Notes: generated by a model not told the origin, from the sequence alone. A stretch of 64,000 nucleotides of DNA from Stenotrophomonas maltophilia (GCF_900186865.1 NZ_LT906480.1:2560001-2624000), one strand, 5' to 3'; positions 20,015 through 28,538 are shown, counted from the stretch's first letter. A program made the numbers and translations.

Positions 20015-21979
20015 ATGAAGCTAGTCAAGGCACGGATCCGAAACTTCCGTTCTGCAGAGGATTCCGGAACGTTCGATGTCGGAGAGCTGACCTGCTTGGT
20101 CGGTAAGAACGAGGCGGGCAAGACTGCAATTCTGACGGCGTTGTTTGGTACCCGTCCCATCGCCGACCAGTTTGCTTACGACACGGTGCGCGATTACCCC
20201 CGCCGCTTCCTCACGCGGTATGAGGAACGCCACGACGACGAACCCGCACCGGTTGCCACCCTGACCTGGGAGCTCAGCCACGAAGACCAAAAGGCGGTCG
20301 CCGACGTCCTGGGTGCCGGCGCGTTAAGTAGTACGACCGTTGACGTAACGACAGATTACAGTGGCCACAGCACTTGGAGCATTCACGTCGATCCCAACGT
20401 GGTGCGCGCGTTTCTGCTCGACCAGCACGGTGTGGCAGGCGAAGAGCGGGAGAAGTTTTCCAAGATATTGCTGGATCGACTCGTGGTCGAGATAGATGCG
20501 CACCCCGAGCCGTCTGACCAATTGCAGGCGGTCAAGCGGTCCATCAGCGGCTTCCGCAAGGGGAAACCAGTGCTGGCGGCCATCGATATCCTGCAGAAAA
20601 GGATGCCGGCGTTCTTCTATACCTCTCACTTTGATCGCATGTCCGGGGAGATATCGCTGGACAAGCTGTCTCGTGACACCCAAAGCGGCGCGACGATCTC
20701 CCCGGGTGACCAGATTTTCCTCGACTTCCTCGAGTACGCCGGGACGTCGGTCAGCGAATTGCAGTCCAGCACACGCCTGGAAGAGCTCAACGCACGTTGC
20801 CAAGCCGCCTCCAATGAAATTACCGATGAGATCTTCGAGTTTTGGAGTCAGAACGACGCGCTCAGTGTAGAGATAGCGCTTGCCCAAGGCCTCTCCGAGG
20901 ATCCCGCCCCCTTCAATAGCGGGACTGTTGCCAAAATCCGCATTCGGAATGACAACCACAAGGTTTCGGTGCCCCTGTCTGAGCGCAGCGCCGGATTCGT
21001 CTGGTTCTTCTCCTTCCTGTCGCAGTTCAAGCAGATGCGAAAGAGGAACCCCGGTGCGATCATCCTTCTGGATGAGCCTGGATTGACGCTACATGGAAAG
21101 GCGCAAGCTGATCTGCTCCGCTACATCATTGAGCGTCTACTCCCCGACCACCAGGTCATCTACAGCACCCACTCGCCCTTTATGGTGCCGGCCGATCGTC
21201 TTGCGGACGTTCGCGTCGTCGAGGACGTTGTCACCTACGACCAGCGTCGCCGCCCCACCGTTAAGGGCACACAGGTCTCCGCGGACGTCCTGAGCGTCGA
21301 TCAGGACACGCTGTTCCCCCTTCAGGCCCATCTCGGTTACGAGGTTACCCAAAGCCTGTTTGTGGGAGCGCATACCCTGTTGGTCGAAGGACCTTCGGAT
21401 GTGCTCTATCTTCAGGCGGCATCGCACGCGCTCAAGCAACGCAAGCGCCAAGGCTTGGACAGCCGGTGGGTGATCTGCCCCACAGGCGGCATAGACAAAG
21501 TGCAATCGTTCGCCTCGCTCTTCTCTGGCAAGGGCATCCACATGGTCGCCTTGTGTGACTACGGCAATGGCGATAAAGGCAAGGTGCAGCGGCTGAGGGA
21601 GTCTCAGATCATGAAGACTTCCGGCGTCTTGGTAGCCACGGATTTCACCGGAAAGGCGGAGAGCGACATTGAGGACTTCTTCGCACCCGCCGTCTTCGCC
21701 GACATCCTCAACGGTGCCTACGGTCTGAAGGGAAAAGGGCAAATTTCCGCCCGGCAGTTCAGCCAAGACGGTGCCCTGACGCGCCAGGTCAAACAGGCCG
21801 AAGCACTGTTTAATGTCATGGGGGCTTCCGTTCCGCCCCTGGATCATTTCACTCCCGCCAACTGGCTCATCCAGAATCAGCACGTGCTGGCCGCGGAAAC
21901 TACGGCCATCAATGAAACGCTGGAGCGCTTTGAGAAGGCCTTCGCTGAGATCAATGCGGCGCTAGGGGCCGGTGCGTAG
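20015..21979 (+). CDS. Solo OLD-family ATP-dependent endonuclease
   Basis: A 654-residue protein. The ATPase domain has Walker A VGKNEAGKTAIL (residues about 29-40), Walker B AIILLDEPGLTLHG and H-switch STHSPFMV. The TOPRIM domain has LLVEGPSDVLYLQ and ALCDYGNGDKGK. The coiled middle and length fit class 1 OLD nucleases, which act alone in phage exclusion or repair. The start at 20015 has AGGGGG 5-6 bases upstream and removes a 26-residue leader from the longer frame. No helicase follows, so it is not a Gabija pair. Its neighbours are a recombinase and a Pycsar-like locus, which favours a defence role. Confidence 0.85.
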   Translation: MKLVKARIRNFRSAEDSGTFDVGELTCLVGKNEAGKTAILTALFGTRPIADQFAYDTVRDYPRRFLTRYEERHDDEPAPVATLTWELSHEDQKAVADVLGAGALSSTTVDVTTDYSGHSTWSIHVDPNVVRAFLLDQHGVAGEEREKFSKILLDRLVVEIDAHPEPSDQLQAVKRSISGFRKGKPVLAAIDILQKRMPAFFYTSHFDRMSGEISLDKLSRDTQSGATISPGDQIFLDFLEYAGTSVSELQSSTRLEELNARCQAASNEITDEIFEFWSQNDALSVEIALAQGLSEDPAPFNSGTVAKIRIRNDNHKVSVPLSERSAGFVWFFSFLSQFKQMRKRNPGAIILLDEPGLTLHGKAQADLLRYIIERLLPDHQVIYSTHSPFMVPADRLADVRVVEDVVTYDQRRRPTVKGTQVSADVLSVDQDTLFPLQAHLGYEVTQSLFVGAHTLLVEGPSDVLYLQAASHALKQRKRQGLDSRWVICPTGGIDKVQSFASLFSGKGIHMVALCDYGNGDKGKVQRLRESQIMKTSGVLVATDFTGKAESDIEDFFAPAVFADILNGAYGLKGKGQISARQFSQDGALTRQVKQAEALFNVMGASVPPLDHFTPANWLIQNQHVLAAETTAINETLERFEKAFAEINAALGAGA

Positions 21980-22147
21980 ATGAACCTCTGCCAGAGCTCC
22001 GCAATGGCAGCGGGTTCCTCTCCCGGCGCGCACTCATCGGAGGGCAGGACTCGGCTGCCTGACTCCCGCGCCATGAAATCGGCCTCTAACAGTGCGCCCT
22101 TTCCCTGCCATGCTGGCCCTGCGAATGCCGGGTCCGCAGAGGGCGCT

Positions 22148-22900
22148 TTAGACGCGCCAAGCCCAGTCTGATCCGTGAATGCGGCGACCACCCTGCCGGT
22201 TCCAGCGGAACGCCTCCCACATCAGAGTCGGCGGCGTTCCACCGTACTTCAACTCATCAGCCAACCGGATGAACACCTCATCGGTAATCCAGGTTGACGG
22301 GGCAAGGTCCAGGTCCGTGAGCTTGGCCGCATGATTGGCCGCGCGTCCAACCCAGACGATGTCGTTGCCGCCTCGAATACCCGTGCGAGCAGCTCGGATT
22401 GGGCTGCTGTCGATTCCGACGACATGCCTCACGGTACCTGTCCAGTCGGGGTACTGCTGTTTCAACGCTGGCATGACGATCATCTTGACCGCATAGTTGA
22501 TTTTCAACCCGGCCTTAGCCGCCGGCGTGGCTTGCCGGTCACCCACCCAGATGCCCATGACACGATCTCCGTCGTAGGAGGTGATCTTGCCGCCCTCTTT
22601 CCTGATGATCGTCGCTGCACAGTGCAGGAACGCTTTGTAGATCTCTGCACTCAACTGCCAGGCTTCGGTGTCGACCATATTCGTTGAGCCGTTCAGGTCC
22701 GCGTACAAAACAGTGGCACGATCAAACTCCACTGCGTCATTGCCCAATCGCAGATCTTCTGGATCGGGTACAACTTGACCTCTCCGTGTAGACCATCGGG
22801 TTTGTGCTATCGCCTGCACGGCGGCCGTCATCTCTTCCAGCAGTGCCACCGTCAGTCCCTCGGCCCAGCTTCGAGAATGCGGGAGCGAATTTGTTCGCAT
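22148..22900 (-). CDS. Class III nucleotidyl cyclase, PycC-like
   Basis: A 250-residue soluble cyclase. The N-terminus has the arrangement seen in Pycsar cyclases (GQVVPDPEDLRLGNDAVEFD). It is followed by the first metal Asp in VLYADLNGSTNMVD (D68), the second in SYDGDRVMGIWVG (D112), and the late segment VWVGRAANHAAKLT, so both metal ligands are present. Pycsar cyclases make cCMP or cUMP on phage infection; which base is used here cannot be told by eye. Its start overlaps the 3' end of the CNB-TIR effector gene by 49 bases. Together they form a complete two-gene Pycsar operon. Confidence 0.88.
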   Translation of the reverse strand: MRTNSLPHSRSWAEGLTVALLEEMTAAVQAIAQTRWSTRRGQVVPDPEDLRLGNDAVEFDRATVLYADLNGSTNMVDTEAWQLSAEIYKAFLHCAATIIRKEGGKITSYDGDRVMGIWVGDRQATPAAKAGLKINYAVKMIVMPALKQQYPDWTGTVRHVVGIDSSPIRAARTGIRGGNDIVWVGRAANHAAKLTDLDLAPSTWITDEVFIRLADELKYGGTPPTLMWEAFRWNRQGGRRIHGSDWAWRV

Positions 22901-23772
22901 GCCGGTGCAATCAAAGCCCGGGCGTCCGGGCCAGGGGTGTATCGGTAGGGGACGGTCGTGAGCCCCGTGAGATCACTGGGAAGCTTCAGCTTGTCTTCGC
23001 GCGGCTCCATCAAGAAGGCGCGCCGACGCCCCAGGAATCCAATGAACATACCCAGTTCAAAGACGACGTTGTCGCGCATGACAGGCCACTCGTCACCGCG
23101 GCTGATGACCATGTCATCCGCGTGGGCCACGGCAATGGCAAAGTCTGCCTGTTCCAGCTGGCGCTCGAGCTCGTCAAGTGTGTAGTTGGCGGCGCGGAAC
23201 ACCCCGTGGTCCCATACCACCGTCAGGAACGGGTCGTGCTCGAAGTGCTGTACCAGCAACCGCGTGACAGGGAGCGCCTCCACCGACGACATCACAAAGA
23301 CCCGGACCTGTCCGCGAGGTTGGGTAATCATGTGATTGCGCTCTTTTAGACGGCGCGAAAGGGTCGCGGCCAGCCGCCGCCAGATGACGGGGTGTGAATC
23401 CGCAATCCTGCTGAAATCGATTTCCGGCACCTTTAGCACTACGGTCGGCTCGCGTGCAGTAACAGTTGCCGCCCGCAGTTGCGCCGGTTCGATGGCTGCC
23501 ATTTCGCCGACGTGGTCCCCAGCCCTTCGGGTATTAACCACTTTGCCGTTGACCAGCACGTCCACGGAGCCGGAGACAATGAAGAAAACGTCGGTCTCTG
23601 GGGCGTCCTGAGTGATAAAGGCCTGCCCTGTCCCCACGTCGAGCAATTCCCCGGCCTGTGCCAGCTGGGCTGCGGCCGCGTCCAAGCCGGCCAGCAGGCG
23701 GAACTCAGCCAAGGCGGCGATCAGTCGCCTGCCATCATCCGCCGCGAGGCGCTCGACGATCCCAGTCCCCAT
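22852..23772 (-). CDS. Cyclic-nucleotide-binding TIR effector, PycTIR-like
   Basis: A 306-residue protein. Residues about 20-140 are a cyclic-nucleotide-binding domain (VFFIVSGSVDVLVNGK, phosphate-binding cassette around GDHVGEMAAIEPAQLRA). Residues about 155-290 are a TIR-like domain of the nucleotide-binding type (VRVFVMSSVEAL; FRAANYTLDELERQLEQAD; RDNVVFELGMFIGFLGRRR, with the probable catalytic Glu at 239). This matches PycTIR, which degrades NAD+ when it binds the cyclase's cyclic pyrimidine product. It is the first gene of the leftward operon, has GGGGG about 5 bases before the ATG, and reads from the shared divergent promoter region. Confidence 0.88.
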   Translation of the reverse strand: MGTGIVERLAADDGRRLIAALAEFRLLAGLDAAAAQLAQAGELLDVGTGQAFITQDAPETDVFFIVSGSVDVLVNGKVVNTRRAGDHVGEMAAIEPAQLRAATVTAREPTVVLKVPEIDFSRIADSHPVIWRRLAATLSRRLKERNHMITQPRGQVRVFVMSSVEALPVTRLLVQHFEHDPFLTVVWDHGVFRAANYTLDELERQLEQADFAIAVAHADDMVISRGDEWPVMRDNVVFELGMFIGFLGRRRAFLMEPREDKLKLPSDLTGLTTVPYRYTPGPDARALIAPACEQIRSRILEAGPRD

Positions 23773-23905
23773 ACTGCCCCCTTGAAAGTGTGAACTGGGT
23801 CACAATATACGCCCAAAGGAGCTGGAATGAATCCGGCTGCCAGCCACGCCGTAGGCGACGCGACCCGCCCGGCCTGGCCTCCTCTTGGGCGCAGGGAGTA
23901 GCACG
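23773..23905. promoter_or_regulatory. Divergent promoter region of the two Pycsar-like operons
   Basis: This 133-bp interval separates the starts of the CNB-TIR gene (minus) and the tandem-cyclase gene (plus). A rightward promoter can be drawn with TTGAAA (23782-23787), 17 bp, then ATATAC (23805-23810). A minus-strand TATATT at 23809-23804 may serve the leftward operon. The remaining sequence up to 23905 is GC-rich and ends with a Shine-Dalgarno AGGGAG. Confidence 0.5.
23789..23804. promoter_or_regulatory. Perfect CRP/Clp consensus palindrome
   Basis: TGTGA-ACTGGG-TCACA is an exact match to the CRP-family half-site consensus with a 6-bp centre. Xanthomonadaceae carry the CRP homologue Clp. 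The site covers the spacer of the likely rightward promoter, where binding would block polymerase, and it lies close to the leftward -10-like element. Confidence 0.8.
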
Positions 23906-25438
23906 ATGGGACACAGCTGGAAAAAAGATCGCACCAAGAAGCGCATTGCCACCCGTTACGCCGAAGTCCGCGACGTGGACATCCGCGATTACAAGCGGGA
24001 AACCTCGCTGGTGGATATTCCAGTCAATCGCGCCTATCGCGTCCAAGGGGCGCATGTCTACATCGACATCGTCAATCTGGCGGACATGCTTAGCTGCACT
24101 GACATCGCAGGCGAAACCTGCCACAAGCGGGCCCTTCGATTCCTGAATCAGCACTACCGCGCCGTCCATCGCATCCTCGTTGAAAGTGATGCCATCCGTG
24201 TGGACTTTCACAACCAGCGGCTGCATGCGGTTGTGACCAAGCCGTACGGCGATGCCAACGAACGCGCCCGGATCGAGCGCGCGGTTGCGATCGCCCAGCT
24301 CGCCATCGATGTGCTGGCTGAAACGGGCGACTCGGACGCGCACATCCCCAATGCCCAGGTTCGTGTCGGCATTGACAGCGGGATGGCGTTGGCCGTCAAC
24401 AATGGTCGTCGCGCCAGCCGAGAACCTCTTTTCTTAGGCTCCCCAGCCAATCAGGCGGCCAAGTGTGCCGGGCATGGAGGGGCTGAAGGCATCTACCTGA
24501 CGCACGGCGCACGTGCCGTGCTTGAACTGCCTACCTTGACCGGCAACAAGGACCGCACCACTTCGCTGACCGATGCTCAGATTTCCGCATGCGTCGAGGC
24601 CGCTGCACTCGGCATTTCCAAGTCGCGCATCATCGAACTCTGGAAAGATGAACAGGCCGAGCTCCCTATCGGCGAATTCAAGTTCAGTCGACCGACGCCT
24701 CCGCTTTCTGATCTGGACTTCTCCCTGCTCAGCGCGGCGAACTCAAGGCGATTTGATGGCGTTTCGATCTATGCCGACATTGACGGATTCACCGACTTCG
24801 TGGACAAGCACTTAGAGGAGGATCCCGAACATCTGGTTCGAACACTGCACGTATTGCGCTCTGAGCTGGATGCGGTCGTACACGAGGATTTTGGAGGGCG
24901 TCGTGTCCGTTTTATTGGCGACTGCCTTCATGGGGTGCTGCTGGAGGGCACGTCACAGACGACAGATGCGCAGGACACGGTCAGCACCGCTGCCCAGTGC
25001 GCGGGTGCATTGCGCAGCAGTTTCTCCACTGCCCTGGAGCAACTGAGCGCCGAAGGCGCGGAAGTGGCAGAGCTGGGATTGGCCATTGGCTTCGAACTTG
25101 GCCCCCTTGCCATTTCCCGCCTGGGCATGAAGGGGAGCCTTCTGCGGTGTGCCACGGGGCGAGCGGTGTTGGAATCTGAAGCCCAACAACGACTCTGCGA
25201 CGGTGTGGAGACGGCCATTGGTGAAAATGCCTACAAGGCCGCCAGCGCCGCGATACGGACCGTCTTTACCGACAAGCGAAAGGCGGCGAACCTAGACTAT
25301 GCCGCAGCGGTGGAGGAACTCGCCGCATCCGGGGACCGCGTGGCGAAGGCAACACTGGAGGCACACTACGCTGAAGTGGCACCCGCAGTGGCTCATGCGC
25401 TCGCGCAGCCGATCCGTCCTCATGTGGCCGCGACGTGA
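23906..25438 (+). CDS. Tandem class III nucleotidyl cyclase protein
   Basis: A 510-residue protein with two cyclase-like domains. Domain 1 (about residues 45-205) keeps the first metal Asp (VYIDIVNLAD, D54), but the second position is not Asp (DFHNQRLHAV). It retains GSPANQAAKCAG. Domain 2 (about 283-430) has both metal ligands: D291 in YADIDGFTDFVD and D339 in FIGDCLHGV. A pseudo-heterodimer of one degenerate and one active domain is likely. The ATG at 23906 has AGGGAG 8 bases upstream. The stop overlaps the E2-like gene's GTG. Association with an E2-like protein and a PycTM-like protein suggests an alternative Pycsar cyclase. Confidence 0.82.
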   Translation: MGHSWKKDRTKKRIATRYAEVRDVDIRDYKRETSLVDIPVNRAYRVQGAHVYIDIVNLADMLSCTDIAGETCHKRALRFLNQHYRAVHRILVESDAIRVDFHNQRLHAVVTKPYGDANERARIERAVAIAQLAIDVLAETGDSDAHIPNAQVRVGIDSGMALAVNNGRRASREPLFLGSPANQAAKCAGHGGAEGIYLTHGARAVLELPTLTGNKDRTTSLTDAQISACVEAAALGISKSRIIELWKDEQAELPIGEFKFSRPTPPLSDLDFSLLSAANSRRFDGVSIYADIDGFTDFVDKHLEEDPEHLVRTLHVLRSELDAVVHEDFGGRRVRFIGDCLHGVLLEGTSQTTDAQDTVSTAAQCAGALRSSFSTALEQLSAEGAEVAELGLAIGFELGPLAISRLGMKGSLLRCATGRAVLESEAQQRLCDGVETAIGENAYKAASAAIRTVFTDKRKAANLDYAAAVEELAASGDRVAKATLEAHYAEVAPAVAHALAQPIRPHVAAT

Positions 25439-26313
25439 CGCCAAGGCCTTTGGAGCTGCTGCAGCGCGTGGCACCGGACTACGGTGCCACGTTGATCGTA
25501 GACCCTGTCGGGGGGCTGGTTGGGATCACAGTGGTTCGGGCCGGCGGAGCCGAGTACGCATTTAGATTGCTCGTCTCCGTTGCAGGCGAGCACGTCTCAG
25601 TGCGCGAGATCGCCGACCCCGGCATGCTGCCGGGGTTCTGTCCCGATCGGCATATCAACGGTGACCGTAGCTTCTGCCTCGGCTGGGGAGAAGACAATCC
25701 GAGCCGGATCCAAGACGAAGCAGCAGCGAGGCATTGGTGGGCCACGGTCTACCAGTACCTGACCTACCAGATCGGCGCGAACGCCCGCCGGGTCTTTCCT
25801 GGAGCGGAGAACGGCCGCGCGCACGGTCGTGCTGCGCAGCATCAGGCCAATGCTGAGCAGGCAGCCGAACGACTGGGTCCGGCATTCAAGGCAGATGTGC
25901 TCGCGGGGCAGTTCATGGTCCGCAAGGATTCGCGCCCTCAGAAGCGGAGGCTCGAGCTCTGGCACGGCAAACTACTCCTTGCTCGGGTGTCGACGCGCAC
26001 TGAAACCTTGGTCGGGAGACCCCCAGTCTGCCCATGTGGCCGCGATCCTGACGGTGCGATCACTGCATGTGGCGACCACGCTGCGGCCCTGGTCACTTTC
26101 ATCTTGGAACAGCACCGATGTGCGCTGGCCGACACAGCTTTCCTTGAGGATTGTGCGGCTGCAGGAGCGCGCTGCTGCGGAACGCTGGACATCTGCGGTC
26201 TTCGATCTGCCATCAAACGAACACAAACCGTATCCCTCAAGACAGAGAACTCACCCCGTGCAAGAACCTCAAAATTCTGGCGGCCACCCGCCAAATCAAA
26301 GCGACCGCGTTAG
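25435..26313 (+). CDS. E2-like cysteine-rich protein
   Basis: A 292-residue protein. Residues about 1-125 resemble a bacterial ubiquitin-conjugating (E2) fold. The signature is H73 followed by C81 in HINGDRSFCLGWGED, comparable to the His-x(n)-Cys-Leu active-site strip of prokaryotic E2 families, then WWATVYQYL. Residues about 190-260 are cysteine-rich (PVCPCGRDPDGAITACGDH, then ARCCGTLDICGL) and may bind zinc. Such E2-associated proteins occur in CBASS-type operons, where E2 activity primes the nucleotide synthase. Its GTG start overlaps the tandem-cyclase stop and its 3' end overlaps the membrane effector gene by 56 bases. A role in conjugating or priming the cyclase is inference. Confidence 0.72.
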   Translation: MTPRPLELLQRVAPDYGATLIVDPVGGLVGITVVRAGGAEYAFRLLVSVAGEHVSVREIADPGMLPGFCPDRHINGDRSFCLGWGEDNPSRIQDEAAARHWWATVYQYLTYQIGANARRVFPGAENGRAHGRAAQHQANAEQAAERLGPAFKADVLAGQFMVRKDSRPQKRRLELWHGKLLLARVSTRTETLVGRPPVCPCGRDPDGAITACGDHAAALVTFILEQHRCALADTAFLEDCAAAGARCCGTLDICGLRSAIKRTQTVSLKTENSPRARTSKFWRPPAKSKRPR

Positions 26314-26782
26314 TGCCGCTTGGCAGCAGCTGAATTTGGTCTTGGGCTTCTTCTCCCGTGTAGACACAAAACTCTCGGTCGGCCTGGGTATCAACCTGGG
26401 CATGCTTGCCATGATCGCGACGCGGCTGCCGAAACTTGATGAACTAACGGCCCTGATCTCGGTTGTGGGCGTTTTGTTCCTTACACCGCTTACTGTTAGC
26501 TTCTGGCACCTGTGGTACGGATATTTTCCGGAACTGCGAGGCGGGTCAAATTCGCTCATCTTCTTTGAACGGGTGTCGAGCATGGCCGAGCACGAGTTCT
26601 TGCAGAAGTGCGCGGAGCGTACGCTGATGGAGTTCGAGGAAGACCTCCTGGGTCAATGTTGGCGCAATTCCAAGATTCTCTCGTCAAAATTCAGCTGTTT
26701 GAAGTACGCGTACATTGCCACTGTTCTGGCAATCGCCCCATGGATGGCACTCATCGTTGTGCTGCCTCCGCCGGCAAAGTGA
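26258..26782 (+). CDS. Small membrane effector, PycTM-like (DUF5706-like)
   Basis: A 174-residue protein starting with GTG at 26258. A short soluble N-terminus leads to RVDTKLSVGLGINLGMLAM, comparable to the helix that opens Pycsar effector (DUF5706) proteins. A second membrane segment spans about residues 66-90. A soluble middle (FFERVSSMAEHEFLQKCAERT) follows, then a third membrane segment at about 150-168. PycTM proteins disrupt the inner membrane when a cyclic pyrimidine builds up. It is the last gene of the rightward operon. The longer frame upstream of 26258 is antisense-like noise inside the E2-like gene. Confidence 0.72.
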   Translation: MQEPQNSGGHPPNQSDRVSAAWQQLNLVLGFFSRVDTKLSVGLGINLGMLAMIATRLPKLDELTALISVVGVLFLTPLTVSFWHLWYGYFPELRGGSNSLIFFERVSSMAEHEFLQKCAERTLMEFEEDLLGQCWRNSKILSSKFSCLKYAYIATVLAIAPWMALIVVLPPPAK

Positions 26783-26840
26783 CACACAAGTGGCTTCTGC
26801 TCATCCAGTTGTTGAGCCGGAGCCCCGGGCAGCGCTGACA

Positions 26841-26859
26841 GGGCCGGGCCTTCCGGCCC
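26841..26859. terminator. GC hairpin between convergent genes
   Basis: GGGCCGG and CCGGCCC pair around a 5-base loop in the gap between the PycTM-like gene and the convergent GGCT-like gene. There is no T-run, so intrinsic termination would be weak; a bidirectional or Rho-assisted stop is plausible. Confidence 0.4.
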
Positions 26860-26933
26860 AAGTCGGCCCAAGGTGAGAAACGGTGCTGGCCATTGCCGGA
26901 GTTTGGCCATCGGCTATCACACGCACGTCGCAG

Positions 26934-27491
26934 TTAGCTCCCTTTCGGAAGGGGATGCCAGCCTAGACGTGCAGCAAACTCACGACGATAGACGGTGTCA
27001 ATCTGGGGCGGGGCTCGCCGGACGTACTCTTCTGCGAGCGTCGCAGTTTGCCCTGAGAGGCTTGCGAGGTAGGCAACTGCTTCTTCCACTGATGGGACGC
27101 GTTGATTTTCCCCGTTGAACTTCGGTGGCAGCGCCGTCCATAGCACAGTGGTAATCCCGCGAGCAGCGGCCCAGTCAGCGAGCCCAGGAATACTCGCCGG
27201 TGCTGGACAGCCATGTGTCCAGACCCCCAAGTGTCGCTCCATGTTCTTTGAGGGAATGGCTTCCCGCTCACGCAAGGCTCGCTTGGCGTCGCCCTCGTCG
27301 TCGGTACCAGCCTCAACCCAGAAGGAGGTGACAGCAGACGCGGCCGCATGCATGACCAACGTAAGCCGTCCATTGCCGGATTGCCTTAAAAACTCTACGC
27401 AAACCGTTGGGCCGTCTGCCAGCCACTGTCCACGAACCGGTAGACCGTCGGGTTGCCATACCAGCGACCCCCAACCAAGATAGGCAATCAT
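26934..27491 (-). CDS. Gamma-glutamylcyclotransferase-like hypothetical protein
   Basis: A 185-residue protein opening with MIAYLGWGSLVWQPDGL, close to the YGSL-type substrate loop at the N-terminus of GGCT-fold proteins. It continues with CVEFLRQSGNGRLTLVMH and a Glu-rich helix (RALREREAIPSKN). GGCT proteins cyclise gamma-glutamyl compounds, but many homologues are uncharacterised and the catalytic Glu cannot be fixed by eye. It stands alone, convergent to the Pycsar-like operon. It could be cargo of the Tn7-like element to its right or part of the defence block. Fold assignment is moderate. Confidence 0.6.
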   Translation of the reverse strand: MIAYLGWGSLVWQPDGLPVRGQWLADGPTVCVEFLRQSGNGRLTLVMHAAASAVTSFWVEAGTDDEGDAKRALREREAIPSKNMERHLGVWTHGCPAPASIPGLADWAAARGITTVLWTALPPKFNGENQRVPSVEEAVAYLASLSGQTATLAEEYVRRAPPQIDTVYRREFAARLGWHPLPKGS

Positions 27492-27626
27492 CTTGAGCCT
27501 CTACTCGACTGCGACAGCCGTGCCGCCCACCACAAGCGGCTCATTTCGTAATCGGTCGAGCCTTTAGTCTCTGCGCTCACCATCCTGGATGCCTCCTCGT
27601 CTCAACAAGACTCTGTATTGATAGCG

Positions 27627-28538
27627 CTACCGCGCCATCTGCCGCGATGTTGCGCTGCAGGGTCCGACGCCGGGCGAGAAGAAGCGCGAAGACGGAGCAT
27701 GCTGCTGATTGCGGACTACCCGCAAGAGCGGGTGACGCATGCCTGGGAGATAGTCGAACCCGCTGTCTTCAAGCTCAAGTACGAGGCGGGAGAGAACCTC
27801 ATGCTGCAGGAGCAAGCGGCGTCGCGACGATGCAATCCGAACACCCCGGCACCCTGTGAAAGGAAGCACGAAATGGCTGAAGTACCAGAACAGCTCTTCG
27901 GCAATAAGCTGGATGGGACTATCCTGCCCCACCAGTAGCAGGCAATCGTGCAGTGCACGCCCCAAGGCAAAGCAGTCATGCCGTCTGCCCTGCTCATGGG
28001 CGACCCTCAACATCACCACTAGTGCCGCCAGGCTATCCAGAGTGCCCAGCCCGCACAAGCCCTCGGTGATCTCTCGTAACCGACGGTCTCGGCGGACAAA
28101 CATGCCGGCTCGCAAGCTCGCTCCGCTGAACACTTCCAGTTGCACAGGTGCACTGAGCGACATGAGTATTGATTCTCCACAACCGCCAAGTGCCTCGTGG
28201 ACATTCAGAGCGGCCCAGACCGGTGAACATAGAACCATGCGGGAGCCGGGATAGCGCGCCTCGGCTGCTGCCTGCGTCGCCTGGGACGGGACGTGTTCCG
28301 CATGGGCATATTTCACCCACACATTGGAGTGGCAGCCGGGACGCTCCGGGGATATCGACTGTCCGAGCGCGTATGCGCTGGATAGGCCCATTCGGCTTCG
28401 CAAGCATTCAAACCACAATCCGACACTGAGTGATCGCAGGCAGTACGGCACGGCTCGGTTGGCGGGAAGTATGCTCGTGCTTGCACGCATGCGGGCAAGT
28501 CGCGCCTCGCCGTAAAAGGGTATCTCTTTGAGCGCCAT
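27627..28538 (-). CDS. Hypothetical protein of the Tn7-like element
   Basis: A 303-residue protein when started at the ATG at 28538, which has GGGGAGGGG about 8 bases upstream. I recognise no domain. It has no signal peptide, several Cys residues (CLRSLSVGLWFECLRS; HDCFALGRALHDCLLL), and an Arg-rich C-terminal part. It is transcribed away from the small DNA-binding gene at 28659 and the transposition genes. Location suggests element cargo or a regulator, but no function can be assigned. Confidence 0.6.
   Translation of the reverse strand: MALKEIPFYGEARLARMRASTSILPANRAVPYCLRSLSVGLWFECLRSRMGLSSAYALGQSISPERPGCHSNVWVKYAHAEHVPSQATQAAAEARYPGSRMVLCSPVWAALNVHEALGGCGESILMSLSAPVQLEVFSGASLRAGMFVRRDRRLREITEGLCGLGTLDSLAALVVMLRVAHEQGRRHDCFALGRALHDCLLLVGQDSPIQLIAEELFWYFSHFVLPFTGCRGVRIASSRRRLLLQHEVLSRLVLELEDSGFDYLPGMRHPLLRVVRNQQHAPSSRFFSPGVGPCSATSRQMAR

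Noticed and set aside
25829..26257. N-terminal extension of the PycTM-like protein
   Set aside because: It lies antiphase within the E2-like gene, is Arg/Ser-rich noise, and a GTG at 26258 gives a normal effector length.
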